From assembly GCA_900177435.1 (NCBI GenBank), contig FXAI01000004.1, forward strand, positions 124,001 through 188,000: a stretch of DNA of 64,000 bases, written 5' to 3'. The translations under genes were made by a program, and so were the position numbers. Positions 1 to 10,200 of the stretch are shown piece by piece. Every line of letters starts with the position of its first letter. Position 1 is the first letter of the stretch. Below the pieces are notes generated by a model. It was not told the origin of the DNA. It saw only the letters and a program-made list of their open reading frames with translations, and made no database searches. Source of the stretch: Alteromonadaceae bacterium Bs31. Its GTDB lineage: Bacteria; Pseudomonadota; Gammaproteobacteria; Pseudomonadales; Cellvibrionaceae.

Positions 1-1
1 A

Positions 2-3000
2 GGTAGCCTGGGCATTAATGGTAATGGTCTCAGGGGTGAAGGCAATCCCTTGTTGTGGCAAGCACAGTTGGAGCAGTTCAATAAACAACTTGCCTTGCTG
101 GCCATGGAAAATTCTGGCCACGAGGATTTACCCGGCCTGGCCAGACAGCATTTTCGTTACCTGCCGCCAGTGGGTGTATTGCCTAAAAACTTCGCCCAGC
201 CTAAAAATAACGAGCAGTATTTTTTTCCCGTTAATTACTCCGTGCGCGCCCGTGTTATTCCCTTGGAGCAGCTGGATGTGGCTATCCGTGAATCGCAGCC
301 ATTGCTGCCTTTCGATCTCAATTCCTTTGACGATGTGGAGCTGCTGGTTCCCGTGCAGCAAAATTTTTACGATGCAGACCTTTTGCGCAGCGAAGCGCTT
401 GATCCTGCCTTCGATCTGGCTATTCAGGAATTTACAGAAGAAAGAAATGAATGGCTCGGGCGCCGCCGCGACGTAAGAAAAAAAGCGGCTGCTATTTATT
501 TCGCCATGAAAGGACGTGCGCTGGAAACGCCACGGGATGAAGATGCGCTGGACAACCTGGAGCTGCCATCGCCGCAACAGGCAGCGCTTATCGAACTGGG
601 CAGCAGCTGGCGCACACTGGCCGCTGATTCGCCCCCTGCCAACTGGAATATCCCCGGTTTTGATGACAGCGCTTTTGGTGCGCAGCGCTCTGGCTGGGGT
701 TACGGCAAAACACTGTTTGAAACCCGGGTAGAGCAAGCGCGCGGGCGAGACAAGTTTTTGTTTATGCGCAAATCTTTTCTACTGGAGCAGGGGGACTTGA
801 GCAACCTCTTTGAGTTACAAGTCAGTACCAATGCTAGCTTTGTTGTTCACTTGAATGGCAGTCAGATATTCAGCCATTCACCTGTTAATCAAAAATCGAT
901 ACTGTTTGGCGTTAGAACGCGAGTGAATGAACTGACTTTTAACTTCGCCGAAGAAGCCATGGCCGCCTTGAATGACGGCAATAATACGCTTGCCATCTCT
1001 GTGCAATTACCGCCCACGAATCAGGCCGATTTTTATTTTTCCCCCAGGTTGGTAAAAACCCTGTCGCAAGAAAATTATCAAGCCCTGCAAATAGATGAAG
1101 AGGACTTTGGTCTCACGCCCAACTTGCAGGCAAGCAATGCAACTGCAGCTGAACCTGGGTTTATTATCGATGAAATAGAAACATTTAAAACCCAAGTACG
1201 TGCCGCCAGCCCCCGCTTGATCAGCGAAGAAGAACTGGGTCAGCTGGACGCCAATGGCCTGGAAGATTTTATTCAACTGCTGGATTTAAAAATCGCTTCT
1301 ACCAATGATTTAATCGATTTTAATTTTGCCCGCATGCGAACGGAAATCTACCGAATAGATCAGTACATATTCGGTAATGAGCAAGGTACCAAGCTGGCTA
1401 CCTCGCCGGTACTGGCCTCCATTGCACAAAGTTCTTCCTCCCCCGAAACCTTAAAACAATTAAATGTTTTTTTTGAGGGCTTGAAAAGCGAAGAGCAGGC
1501 TGCCGTTGTTGCGACAGGTGAAAGCAATTCCGGTGGCGATAGCCAGGGTGCAGGTTCGCCGCAGCCTGCATCGGGCCTTGTTCGTCAGCCAGCCGGTGAT
1601 CTGTTTCTTTCCGAGGATTTAAGCCGCACCCTTTCACGAAGTGAAAGCCTTTCCCTGGCTTCTCGTTCCACCGAGTTAAGCGGCGTTTCGCTGAGCCTGG
1701 GTTCCAGCAGCCTGGCCGGGGAAAGCCTTGCCATCAGCGATACCTTTAGCAGCCCCTTTGCGCGGGAAGACAGCATTTTTATCGCCGAGCGTGATGCTGG
1801 CGTTGCGGGCAGTGTTGCCGCAAAAAGTGGATTCGCTTCAAATGCGCTGTTCACCAGTGCCGCCACTGTAAACGACGTTCAGGAACAAAGCGCTATTGTC
1901 GGTGCAACTGCCCAGTACAGGAATGTGAGTGTTGGCGAGCGTCTTACTGAATCCGTTGCTCTTTCTTCCATTACCTCGGGGGTTGCCACTAAAGCCTCGG
2001 TACTGACGGGATTGCGCGAGCAAAGTGGCATGGTGCTGGACGGTATTACCATCCCCGGTGTAAGTAATACTGAAAATCCCGAACAGCCAGTGGACCTGGG
2101 TTCGGTATCGGATCTCACCATTAGTGAAATCCTTAATTTCGATCACGACCTGGACCCAAACCAGGCGCTGGACGAAACCACCTATTTCACAGGAACCATT
2201 AAAGCGCTGGAAAATACCGGCGTGGTGCTTAGAAAGGTGGAAGGGCGAGTGCATTCCTACAAGCGTTTACGCAGCCAATGCCAACAGATACTTAACACAA
2301 TACAGGCGCAATTCAAACGCTGCGACTATCGCCTGGCGGAACTGATGCAGCCATTGGCGGAAGCGAGACACGACTTAAGTGTCGCCCGTTCACTGCTTGC
2401 GGAAGAAGAGTCGAGAGTGGCGAAAATAAATGCCCGGCGTGAGGGTGTATTGCAAAAGCATGTGCCGTATTTCGTTTACCGCAGGCCGAGATTTAATTTT
2501 AGCCATGAAAGTGCGCCTGTTCATACTTTATTTGAAAAGCATAATCCGGGATTGCCGCAGTGCGATTTGCCAGATAGAGAAACCTCCGCCGAACTTGCTG
2601 CCTTAATAAAACTGCTTAAGCAGGTGCCCATTAAGTGGCTCACCAAGGGAGAAAAACTCACCAGCAGCCTGAATAGAACGGATGCCGTGTATATGCTGGC
2701 TGAATACAGCTATAACACCATTGATAAAAGCCTCTCACATCTGGACGGTCTGCAAGGCGTGGAATTTGGCAAGAGCCAGCTTGGTGCAATGTGGGCCAGT
2801 GCGATGGCTTCGAATATCGGCGTTTTACAGGCCAGTATCAAGGCCTTCAATAAAGACAAATATATAAAAATCCTGCGTAAAGATTGGCGAGAAGCAAACA
2901 AGTCTGCGAGGGATGTCTGTCGCCTGGCGGATTTAATAGAGGGTACTCATGGTAAAGCGGCTACCAGCAGAGATGCCGCGGAATTATTGGAAAACATACG

Positions 3001-3631
3001 CTCAGTGCTTAGTTGTATTTACCATAATTTTAGCGATGTACTGCCAGCGGTAAGAGTTCAGTGGATAGATAAATTTAGTCAGTTCGACCAAAGCGTTGCT
3101 ATGAACAACCTGTATAACTTACCCCAGTGGGAACAGGTTGACTATGAAATTCGTAGGGATGCACAAAAATTGGTGACATGGCTCTACAGCCAGTTTGACA
3201 GCAGCTTCGAAAATGCTCAGGTATTTGTCGATAACCTGGTTCGCATGTGCATACTGCTGGCGAGCAATGCGCCGGTTGGAAAGCTTATTGCCGGTGAAGT
3301 TAAGCGGCAGTCCAGCGCTAAAAAAGGTGAGGAAATAGAGGTAACTATTCCTCCGCAAAAAGTGAATATTGGCGATTTAATTGAAATAAACCACGGCGGT
3401 AAACGCATCGGCAAGGGAATAATTCGGGATATCGGCAAGCAGGGCGCAAAGCTGGAGCTTACCGATCTTAAGCAAGGCGTGCAGGAAGTTCCGCAAGGTG
3501 CCAAAGTGTCTGTACGGCAGGGTAACCGTCCCACATCAAAAAAACATAAAACCCCTGAAAAACGCGTTGAGGTAAAGCAGGCTGGGCTGGAGAAAAAAAT
3601 AGCTCGCACCAGACCGCGGGTATTTTTCTAA
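2..3631 (+). CDS. Large eCIS-locus protein, 5' end outside window
   Basis: The frame is open from the first bases, so the gene starts upstream; at least 1,209 codons are visible and a TTG at 50 is only an internal candidate. Residues about 195-350 (WRTLAADS, PGFDDSAFG, GWGYG, then FELQVSTNASFVVHLNGSQIF) resemble the galactose-binding-like jelly roll of many secreted carbohydrate-active proteins, in which a strand carrying a VYLNG-type motif is typical. Residues about 520-700 are Ser/Gly/Ala-rich and low in complexity. The C-terminal part is helical, then a basic tail follows a small beta segment (GDLIEINHGGKRIGKG). The stop codon abuts the ATG of the next gene, so both belong to one eCIS operon. 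No catalytic motif was recognised. A surface-binding or structural role is inference. Confidence 0.6.
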   Translation, partial: GSLGINGNGLRGEGNPLLWQAQLEQFNKQLALLAMENSGHEDLPGLARQHFRYLPPVGVLPKNFAQPKNNEQYFFPVNYSVRARVIPLEQLDVAIRESQPLLPFDLNSFDDVELLVPVQQNFYDADLLRSEALDPAFDLAIQEFTEERNEWLGRRRDVRKKAAAIYFAMKGRALETPRDEDALDNLELPSPQQAALIELGSSWRTLAADSPPANWNIPGFDDSAFGAQRSGWGYGKTLFETRVEQARGRDKFLFMRKSFLLEQGDLSNLFELQVSTNASFVVHLNGSQIFSHSPVNQKSILFGVRTRVNELTFNFAEEAMAALNDGNNTLAISVQLPPTNQADFYFSPRLVKTLSQENYQALQIDEEDFGLTPNLQASNATAAEPGFIIDEIETFKTQVRAASPRLISEEELGQLDANGLEDFIQLLDLKIASTNDLIDFNFARMRTEIYRIDQYIFGNEQGTKLATSPVLASIAQSSSSPETLKQLNVFFEGLKSEEQAAVVATGESNSGGDSQGAGSPQPASGLVRQPAGDLFLSEDLSRTLSRSESLSLASRSTELSGVSLSLGSSSLAGESLAISDTFSSPFAREDSIFIAERDAGVAGSVAAKSGFASNALFTSAATVNDVQEQSAIVGATAQYRNVSVGERLTESVALSSITSGVATKASVLTGLREQSGMVLDGITIPGVSNTENPEQPVDLGSVSDLTISEILNFDHDLDPNQALDETTYFTGTIKALENTGVVLRKVEGRVHSYKRLRSQCQQILNTIQAQFKRCDYRLAELMQPLAEARHDLSVARSLLAEEESRVAKINARREGVLQKHVPYFVYRRPRFNFSHESAPVHTLFEKHNPGLPQCDLPDRETSAELAALIKLLKQVPIKWLTKGEKLTSSLNRTDAVYMLAEYSYNTIDKSLSHLDGLQGVEFGKSQLGAMWASAMASNIGVLQASIKAFNKDKYIKILRKDWREANKSARDVCRLADLIEGTHGKAATSRDAAELLENIRSVLSCIYHNFSDVLPAVRVQWIDKFSQFDQSVAMNNLYNLPQWEQVDYEIRRDAQKLVTWLYSQFDSSFENAQVFVDNLVRMCILLASNAPVGKLIAGEVKRQSSAKKGEEIEVTIPPQKVNIGDLIEINHGGKRIGKGIIRDIGKQGAKLELTDLKQGVQEVPQGAKVSVRQGNRPTSKKHKTPEKRVEVKQAGLEKKIARTRPRVFF

Positions 3632-5287
3632 ATGTCCCTTGCATTGGCCAACAGCATTGAAACACTGCGCTTAAAGGCTGCCAATCGGGAGCAGCTGGGT
3701 ACAGCCGTAAGCCTGGTAGAGGATGCATTTCACATTGCACTCACCAGTTTTATATCCCCCGAAAATAGTGCTATTTCTGTCGACCTTTCCGGTAGCGGGA
3801 AGTTGGTTTTTATAAAAAAAATAAATCTGGGAAAAATTACCCTGGGCCACCACCCGATTGTGCTGGCAGATCGTATTTCTGCACAGATTCGCCAAGGCCT
3901 GCTAAAGATTGCCTGTATCGATAGAGAGGATCATGTTGATGCAGACTTAGTGTGGTTTTCCGATGAAATTCAAGCCTGGAGCAGATTGCTTAACAGTAAA
4001 AAGACACACGCCTGGTACTGGCCGATGGTGTCAAAAAAACTGGGCATGCAAGGGGCAAGCTTAGACGCTGGCCCGGCCTTGAAGACTATTTACCATCGCT
4101 ATGGCACTTTGGGCCATTATTGGCTGCTTAAAAGTTTAATGGCGCAGGGTCAGTTAGCTTCTTTTATTCAGGAGCTAAGCAAAACAGATGTATTACCCTT
4201 TGTGCTTAAAGATACCTTGGCGCAGCAAGCGCCAAATAAACAGCTCAGTTCTCATAGCTCAGAAGACATAGCACTTTTTATTCAAGGTTTAGGCTCACAC
4301 AATTGTGAACAGCTTGCTCTGCTGTTAAGCCGGATGCCTGCAGATGATTACCGAATCATTTGGTTGTTGGAAATATTTTTAGCCACTTTTCTACCCCATG
4401 AAAAAAACAAACGGCATGGATTAAAACAACTGTTAGCGAGCATTGTTAATGAGCTAATCAGTGATACCTTCATCAATGATTCATTGACTTCTGAAAACGC
4501 TGATACTCAATACCTTGCTCGCGCTAACAACAGCGAGGCAGATGTTGACACCGGGCAGGGGACATATTCCGTTGCGGAATTTGAGCATAGCCAGGGCAAT
4601 AAAGAAGGAGCAGTGCTTGTTCAGCCTGAGCACCCAAAGGTAAAGCAGCCTGGGAATAATTCTGACATACCGCAAACAACACAAGCGCCCGATGCTAAAG
4701 CGCAGGCGGACCTCTCCGGCGTGCCTTTCTCTGGTGTGCGTACGGAATATGCAGGTATATTTTTGCTCTTGAATTTATTGGACTCCATTATTGGGGCGAA
4801 CTGTACATTCAAAAATAGCTCCCTGTCGATCCACTCTGCGGTGTTGGCCTGGGTGCTGATGCGCATAGGGATGGCGCAGCAGCTCGTGGATGAACTGGGC
4901 TTGGCTACTTACCCACTTACAGAGCTGATGGCCGAAGCTGTAGAGGGTAGTGGCATAGAAAAGAAATGGTTTAGCTGGTGCGCTAACAATCGCCTTGCGA
5001 TTCAAACACAGCCTTTGGTTTTTCGCGATCTGCTCAGCTCAGTGCTTAAAATTATAAGCCGATATTTATGGCAAAACATGTCTGGGGGAATAAAAAGTCT
5101 TGGCAGGCAAAAGGGAGAACTGATTATTTCCAACACACATCTGGACATTATCTTAGCGAGTGAAAATATGACAATCGAAACACGCCAGTTGGGCTTGGAT
5201 ATTAGCCCTGGCTGGCTTCCCTGGTTGGCGAAAGTGGTGACCATTCATTATCGGGGCAAGCAGGTAAGATCCTGGAGCCTTGTTTAA
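3632..5287 (+). CDS. Contractile injection system tape-measure-family protein (Afp14-like)
   Basis: This 551-residue protein starts at the ATG immediately after the upstream TAA. It lies directly before an AAA+ ATPase gene, the usual place of the Afp14/PVC14-type gene in eCIS operons. The C-terminal half holds the stretch EYAGIFLLLNLLDSIIG, followed by LSIHSAVLAWVLMRIG and a final segment ending WLPWLAKVVTIHYRGK. These resemble the conserved 'xxNAGLVLLxPFL' region of the family that NCBI names contractile injection system tape measure protein. The middle, about residues 290-360, is polar and low in complexity. The function assigned to the family is setting sheath/tube length. Family assignment rests on motif memory plus position, so it is moderately sure. 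Confidence 0.6.
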   Translation: MSLALANSIETLRLKAANREQLGTAVSLVEDAFHIALTSFISPENSAISVDLSGSGKLVFIKKINLGKITLGHHPIVLADRISAQIRQGLLKIACIDREDHVDADLVWFSDEIQAWSRLLNSKKTHAWYWPMVSKKLGMQGASLDAGPALKTIYHRYGTLGHYWLLKSLMAQGQLASFIQELSKTDVLPFVLKDTLAQQAPNKQLSSHSSEDIALFIQGLGSHNCEQLALLLSRMPADDYRIIWLLEIFLATFLPHEKNKRHGLKQLLASIVNELISDTFINDSLTSENADTQYLARANNSEADVDTGQGTYSVAEFEHSQGNKEGAVLVQPEHPKVKQPGNNSDIPQTTQAPDAKAQADLSGVPFSGVRTEYAGIFLLLNLLDSIIGANCTFKNSSLSIHSAVLAWVLMRIGMAQQLVDELGLATYPLTELMAEAVEGSGIEKKWFSWCANNRLAIQTQPLVFRDLLSSVLKIISRYLWQNMSGGIKSLGRQKGELIISNTHLDIILASENMTIETRQLGLDISPGWLPWLAKVVTIHYRGKQVRSWSLV

Positions 5288-5314
5288 TCAAGCGAATGGA
5301 TAAGGGAAAGTAAC

Positions 5315-7291
5315 ATGTCTGTAGAACTGTTAAACGAAAATGAGCTGCAAGTGGAAACGCAGGCGCCGCTGCGTTTGGATAACCTTATATTAGCTGGCCT
5401 TGCCCAGCTGATGCCCGCAAACAGCCAAAACGATTGCCCGGAACAGGCGTTTTTGCGTGGGCATCTCGGTGAACACTATAGCCCTTTGGAAATGAAGCAA
5501 GGCCTGGATCGGTGGCTGGAACAGCCTGCGCTGGACGAACAGCGCCTGCATGTTTTATTTACCCGTTACAGCTTGGAGCTTGCCGAGCTGCTTACCCTTT
5601 GCTTGTGCGTGATGGTGGAAAAGCAAACCATGGTGGGCAGGGTGCTGGCCTGGTTGCAAGATCCAGCCGGGGGCTCGCGGCCTACATTCGGCTTGCTGGA
5701 AAAGCTGCTGGATATTTTTGCCCTGAACAATGAGGGTATTTCAACGGTTATTCTCACGGGTGCTGCAATAGAATTACAGATTCTTCACATAGCCAATACA
5801 GAGGCGCCTTTACCGGAGCAGATTGTATCGACACCGCTGGCAGTGATTTTGACCTTATCCGCTAAGAATAATATTGCGCGCCTTCCTCAATGTCGGCAAA
5901 TAAACGCTTCGGGCCTTGCTTTAAGCGAGAGCAGCCTGGATGAATGTATTGCATTGGCTCATGCGCTTAGTGCTAACGGCACAACACTGCTGAGTATCAG
6001 TACAAGCTACCGGGAAGAAGCCTTGGCCGCTGCAGCTCTGGTTGCCAATACTTTGGGTAAAACAGCCTTGCTGTGTGAAAGCCCAGCAAAGCTGCCAAGT
6101 GGCTGTGGTATTTTTTTCAGCTTAAATAAAGTCATACCCGTTCTGCCCTTGGAGTTTGGCCCGGAAGAAAACTGGCGGCAGAACGAAATACCGGGCTATG
6201 CGGGGCCAATCATTGTTTTATGTAACAATCACTTCGCCATAGAAAGCCCGCGCTATGCCATAGTGGAATGGCGTATTCCCGTACCGGATGCATTGGAGCG
6301 CGAGAAAATCTGGCAAAACTATTTTCCAGAGGGCAATGCCGCTAAAACTCTCGCAGCGCACTACATACAGAGTGCCGCGCGCATTCACAAGTTAGCGGCA
6401 ATGGCAAAACGAGAAGCCGCCAAGCACTGCCGTAGCACTGCTCTGCAGGATGTAATTAATACCAGCCGAGACGGAAAGGGAGACAGCCTGGGTTCTCTGG
6501 TGCAGCAAATTACCGAGCCGGTGAGTGACGAGGGCCTAGTGCTGGATGCCAGCTTGCGTAAGCAGCTAAACAGCCTGCGTATGCGCTGTGCTAATCGGGA
6601 AAACCTGGACGATAAACTAGGCATTTCCATTCGTCAGCGCTATCACCGTGGTGTAAAAGCCTTAATGGTTGGCCCTTCCGGTACCGGTAAAACCCTCTCT
6701 GCAAGCTGGCTAGCCGCACATTTGAATTTACCACTTTACCGCGTAGATTCTGCCTCAGTGGTGAGTAAATACATTGGTGAAACAGAAAAAAATCTGGCGA
6801 AACTTTTGAACAAAGCGGAAAGTGGCGATGTTGTTCTTTTGTTTGACGAAGCTGATTCGCTGTTTGCCAAGCGAACCGAAGTGAAAGATTCAAGCGACCG
6901 ATTCGCCAACTCTCAAACCAATTATTTGCTGCAACGTCTGGAAACTTATAAGGGCATTGTACTGCTTACCAGTAATAGTCGCGCCCGTATCGATCAGGCA
7001 TTTTTGCGCAGGCTGGATCACATTATAGAATTTACCCAGCCGGGCCCGGAAGAGCGGAGAAAACTATGGAGAGTTCATCTGGGCAATAGTCATTTACTTA
7101 ATCAAAAAACCTTAAATCGCTTAGCCGCAAAGTGTGAATTGGGCGGTGGGCATATTCGCAACGCGGTACTCACCGCCGCAGTAAACGCTCAGGGACGCAA
7201 TAGCCTTATTGAATACGCCGATATTGTAGAAGGCATTGAATGCGAATACCGTAAGCTGGGCAAACAAATGCCAATGGGCTTAAAGGCTTGA
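5315..7291 (+). CDS. AAA+ ATPase of the eCIS locus (Afp15-like)
   Basis: The 658-residue protein has one C-terminal AAA+ module. The Walker A motif GPSGTGKT lies near residue 453, Walker B LLFDEAD near 508, then an LLTSNSR sensor-1 stretch and the arginine-finger region around FLRRLDH. The N-terminal 430 residues form a divergent domain without a second intact Walker A. Position after the tape-measure gene and before cargo-type genes matches the Afp15/PVC15 ATPase of extracellular contractile injection systems, thought to act in assembly or cargo loading in the cytoplasm. A GGGAAAG ribosome site precedes the ATG. The stop overlaps the region before the next start, indicating one transcript. 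Confidence 0.85.
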   Translation: MSVELLNENELQVETQAPLRLDNLILAGLAQLMPANSQNDCPEQAFLRGHLGEHYSPLEMKQGLDRWLEQPALDEQRLHVLFTRYSLELAELLTLCLCVMVEKQTMVGRVLAWLQDPAGGSRPTFGLLEKLLDIFALNNEGISTVILTGAAIELQILHIANTEAPLPEQIVSTPLAVILTLSAKNNIARLPQCRQINASGLALSESSLDECIALAHALSANGTTLLSISTSYREEALAAAALVANTLGKTALLCESPAKLPSGCGIFFSLNKVIPVLPLEFGPEENWRQNEIPGYAGPIIVLCNNHFAIESPRYAIVEWRIPVPDALEREKIWQNYFPEGNAAKTLAAHYIQSAARIHKLAAMAKREAAKHCRSTALQDVINTSRDGKGDSLGSLVQQITEPVSDEGLVLDASLRKQLNSLRMRCANRENLDDKLGISIRQRYHRGVKALMVGPSGTGKTLSASWLAAHLNLPLYRVDSASVVSKYIGETEKNLAKLLNKAESGDVVLLFDEADSLFAKRTEVKDSSDRFANSQTNYLLQRLETYKGIVLLTSNSRARIDQAFLRRLDHIIEFTQPGPEERRKLWRVHLGNSHLLNQKTLNRLAAKCELGGGHIRNAVLTAAVNAQGRNSLIEYADIVEGIECEYRKLGKQMPMGLKA

Positions 7292-7293
7292 GC

Positions 7294-10200
7294 ATGTATA
7301 GCCAAGCCCAGAAAAAACCAACAGCGGATTCCGGTGAAAATAAAAGCGCCGCTAAAAAGCCTGCTGATAAAAACGCACAGGCTAAATCACCAGCCTACCT
7401 GCAACGCAAAACCACTAGCGACGAACAGCTTCAAGCTAAACCAGCAGCGAGCGATGACTTGCAGCGCAAACAGGATGACACCACAGAAAAGCCTGCTGAA
7501 GAAAAAATTCTCGCAGAAGACGGTGTGAGCCAGCCTTTTATTCAAACCAAGTTGGAAGTCGGTGCCGCCGACGACCCTATGGAAAAAGAGGCCGATGCCG
7601 TTGCCGATGCGGTTGTGCAGAATAAGCCTGTGCCGGAGATATCTGGGGCTGAAAAACAATCGAATGGGCAGAAAGCACGTCCAAAATACGAAGTTAGTGG
7701 GAAGAATCCCGGAAAAACTCTACGCAGATCAAGCGTCGAGCAAGAACAGCAAGCTCAGGAGCGAGGCGTCCCACAGCTATCGGATGTCGAGAACGCGGAT
7801 ATCGAACAGATGCGTGGAACCGGAGCACCATTGCCCGACTCCGTGCGCATGGAAATGCAAAACAAGGTGGGTGGCGATTTATCAAAGGTAAAGATTCATT
7901 CGGGGCAGCGAGCAAATGAGCTTGCCTCTAAGATAAATGCCAAAGCGTTTACTGTAGGAGATGACATATTTTTTCGGGCCGGTCAGTACGATCCCAATAG
8001 CTCAGAAGGACAAAGACTATTGGCCCACGAGCTAACGCACGTCATACAGCAAAATAATTTAATCCGGCCTAGCATAAGGCGCACTCCTGACACTCCGGCA
8101 TCTTCAAGTGGTGGAGCAACACCATCAGTTACTGTCGGAACGTTGCAGCTCCCCAGATTTAAGGCTTCCAGGCATGCGGATAAATATCAATCCCGTATAA
8201 CACAAGATTTATTGTACCGACCTGCAGGATATTCTAGAAGCTCTTCGGTAAATCCCGCAGGAAGCTGGGATGCGGAAATAGATCAAAGTTCGATCGCTTC
8301 TGCCATAGGTGACAGAATTGGCACACCTGAAACAGGTCGGGTTGCGCCTTATATAATGATCCCTAAGAATGAGAGGAATCCAAATTTTATTCGATTTGGC
8401 ACTATCGAACAATTGGCTGAGAAACAAAAACGCCCAAATTGGAACAGGCGCGGGCGGGGTAAGTACTATGATGCAGATCATTGCGTTGAACTACAGGTTA
8501 ATGGTGTAGATGATGTTGAAAGTAACTATGAATTATTAGATAGACCAGTTAATCGAAGTATTGGTACGCACATAGCTAATGGAATTCGAACAACCATAAA
8601 TGGTTTTTTGCGTCGGCGTAATGACCCAGCTGTGCAGGCTATCCCGGAAAATAAGAGAAATGTGGATTCTCTTCTAGCGGAATACAATGTTAAATTTAAT
8701 AGAATACGAGGTTCGATTTCCGCCGGTGCTGGAGAATATTGGGATAAGGGTGAAATAGAAACAAACTATCATCTAAATTTTAGTCAATATACCAGTATAT
8801 TGGACCCGCTTTATCCCAATCGCGGAGCACCATTTGGGCGCTGGCCGCGAGGCTGGAACCCGAGAGACTTTGTTGGTGGAGAAAGTCAAAACGGGGGTCC
8901 ATCTCGTTTAGTAATTTATGCAAACCGAACGGGTGGCAAGAGTAAACACATGGAGTGGCCTGTAGACGCAACAGCTTCCCAGCGCCTGCCATTTCCTGAA
9001 AACACCACTACCGCGAATTCTTGGATCGGTGGATTTATAGCAGAGACTATTTCGTTTAATCCGGCAACGGTTAATGCAGAAACACCGGTTGGAACGGTTC
9101 AGGGACAGCTTTTCAAACAAAATCCACGAATGAACTTTAACGGAGTTCGTGCTGAAATAGATGTTATGGCGGTACCAGGTCTCCCTTATGTCGTGCACGT
9201 TAATGCTGCTTCTGTGGAGGCACAGATTAGTGCGATATTTAGTGATCGAACAAAGGGTGTATCCGGGGCAAGCCCAATACGTGTTGATCGGGCGGGCCTT
9301 GATGACAATGGCGTCTATGTAAGGGGAAAACTCCTTCCGACTATACCTTTGATTCGAGATGCGGATATTGACCTAATAATAAATGGTAATGATCTTAGGC
9401 TCGAGAAAACATTTTCAAGTGGCGAGATCAATGTACCAAGCCCTTTAAATATAGACAACGCAAGTCTTTCACTTGCCATAAGTACACAGGAAGGTTTTTC
9501 AGTTACCGGCGCCTTAGATTTCTCTATTGACAAGCTCGGTGAGGGGCAAATTCGAGCTAGAGCTGCAGCAGGTGGTCAGGAATCAGGTTTTAGTCTGGCT
9601 GGTGAATTTAAATTCGACGAAAAGCTATTTGGAGAAGGTACTACAGCAGAGATACGCGCTGGCTATGAAAATGAAAGCTGGAGCCTCGGAGGAACTGTCA
9701 CCATTCCGGAGGGTAAAGTGCCCGGTGTGCGATCAGCTACCATTAACGTAGATTACTCAGAAACTGAAGGTTTTTCCGCATCAGGTGAGGCCGAGCTTAA
9801 TGTGCCCGGCGTAGAACGTGGCAGGTTGGAAATAACACAAAATGAAGAGGAAGGATTTGTTATAGGTGGTAGCTTCGATTTATCTTCAGATACTCCCGGC
9901 ATACGCAGTGGCTCCATTAGCGCAAGGGTTGCCGAAAAAGAAGACGGCTCCGGCTACGCCGTCAGCGCAACAGGCACAGCCCAACCTGATATCCCCGGCA
10001 TAGATTCAGAACTCACCATTAGCTATAACGACGGAGCATTTACTGCCGAAGTAAGTGCACAATATCAGCGAGGCATGCTCTCTGGTGAGATTAACGCAGG
10101 CGTAACCAACCGAACAGTTAACGCGGAAACCGGCGAGCTTGCGGAAACGGCAGAAGAGGGTAATCCGCTGGTTGTATACGGTGGTGGCTCCTTAACGCTG

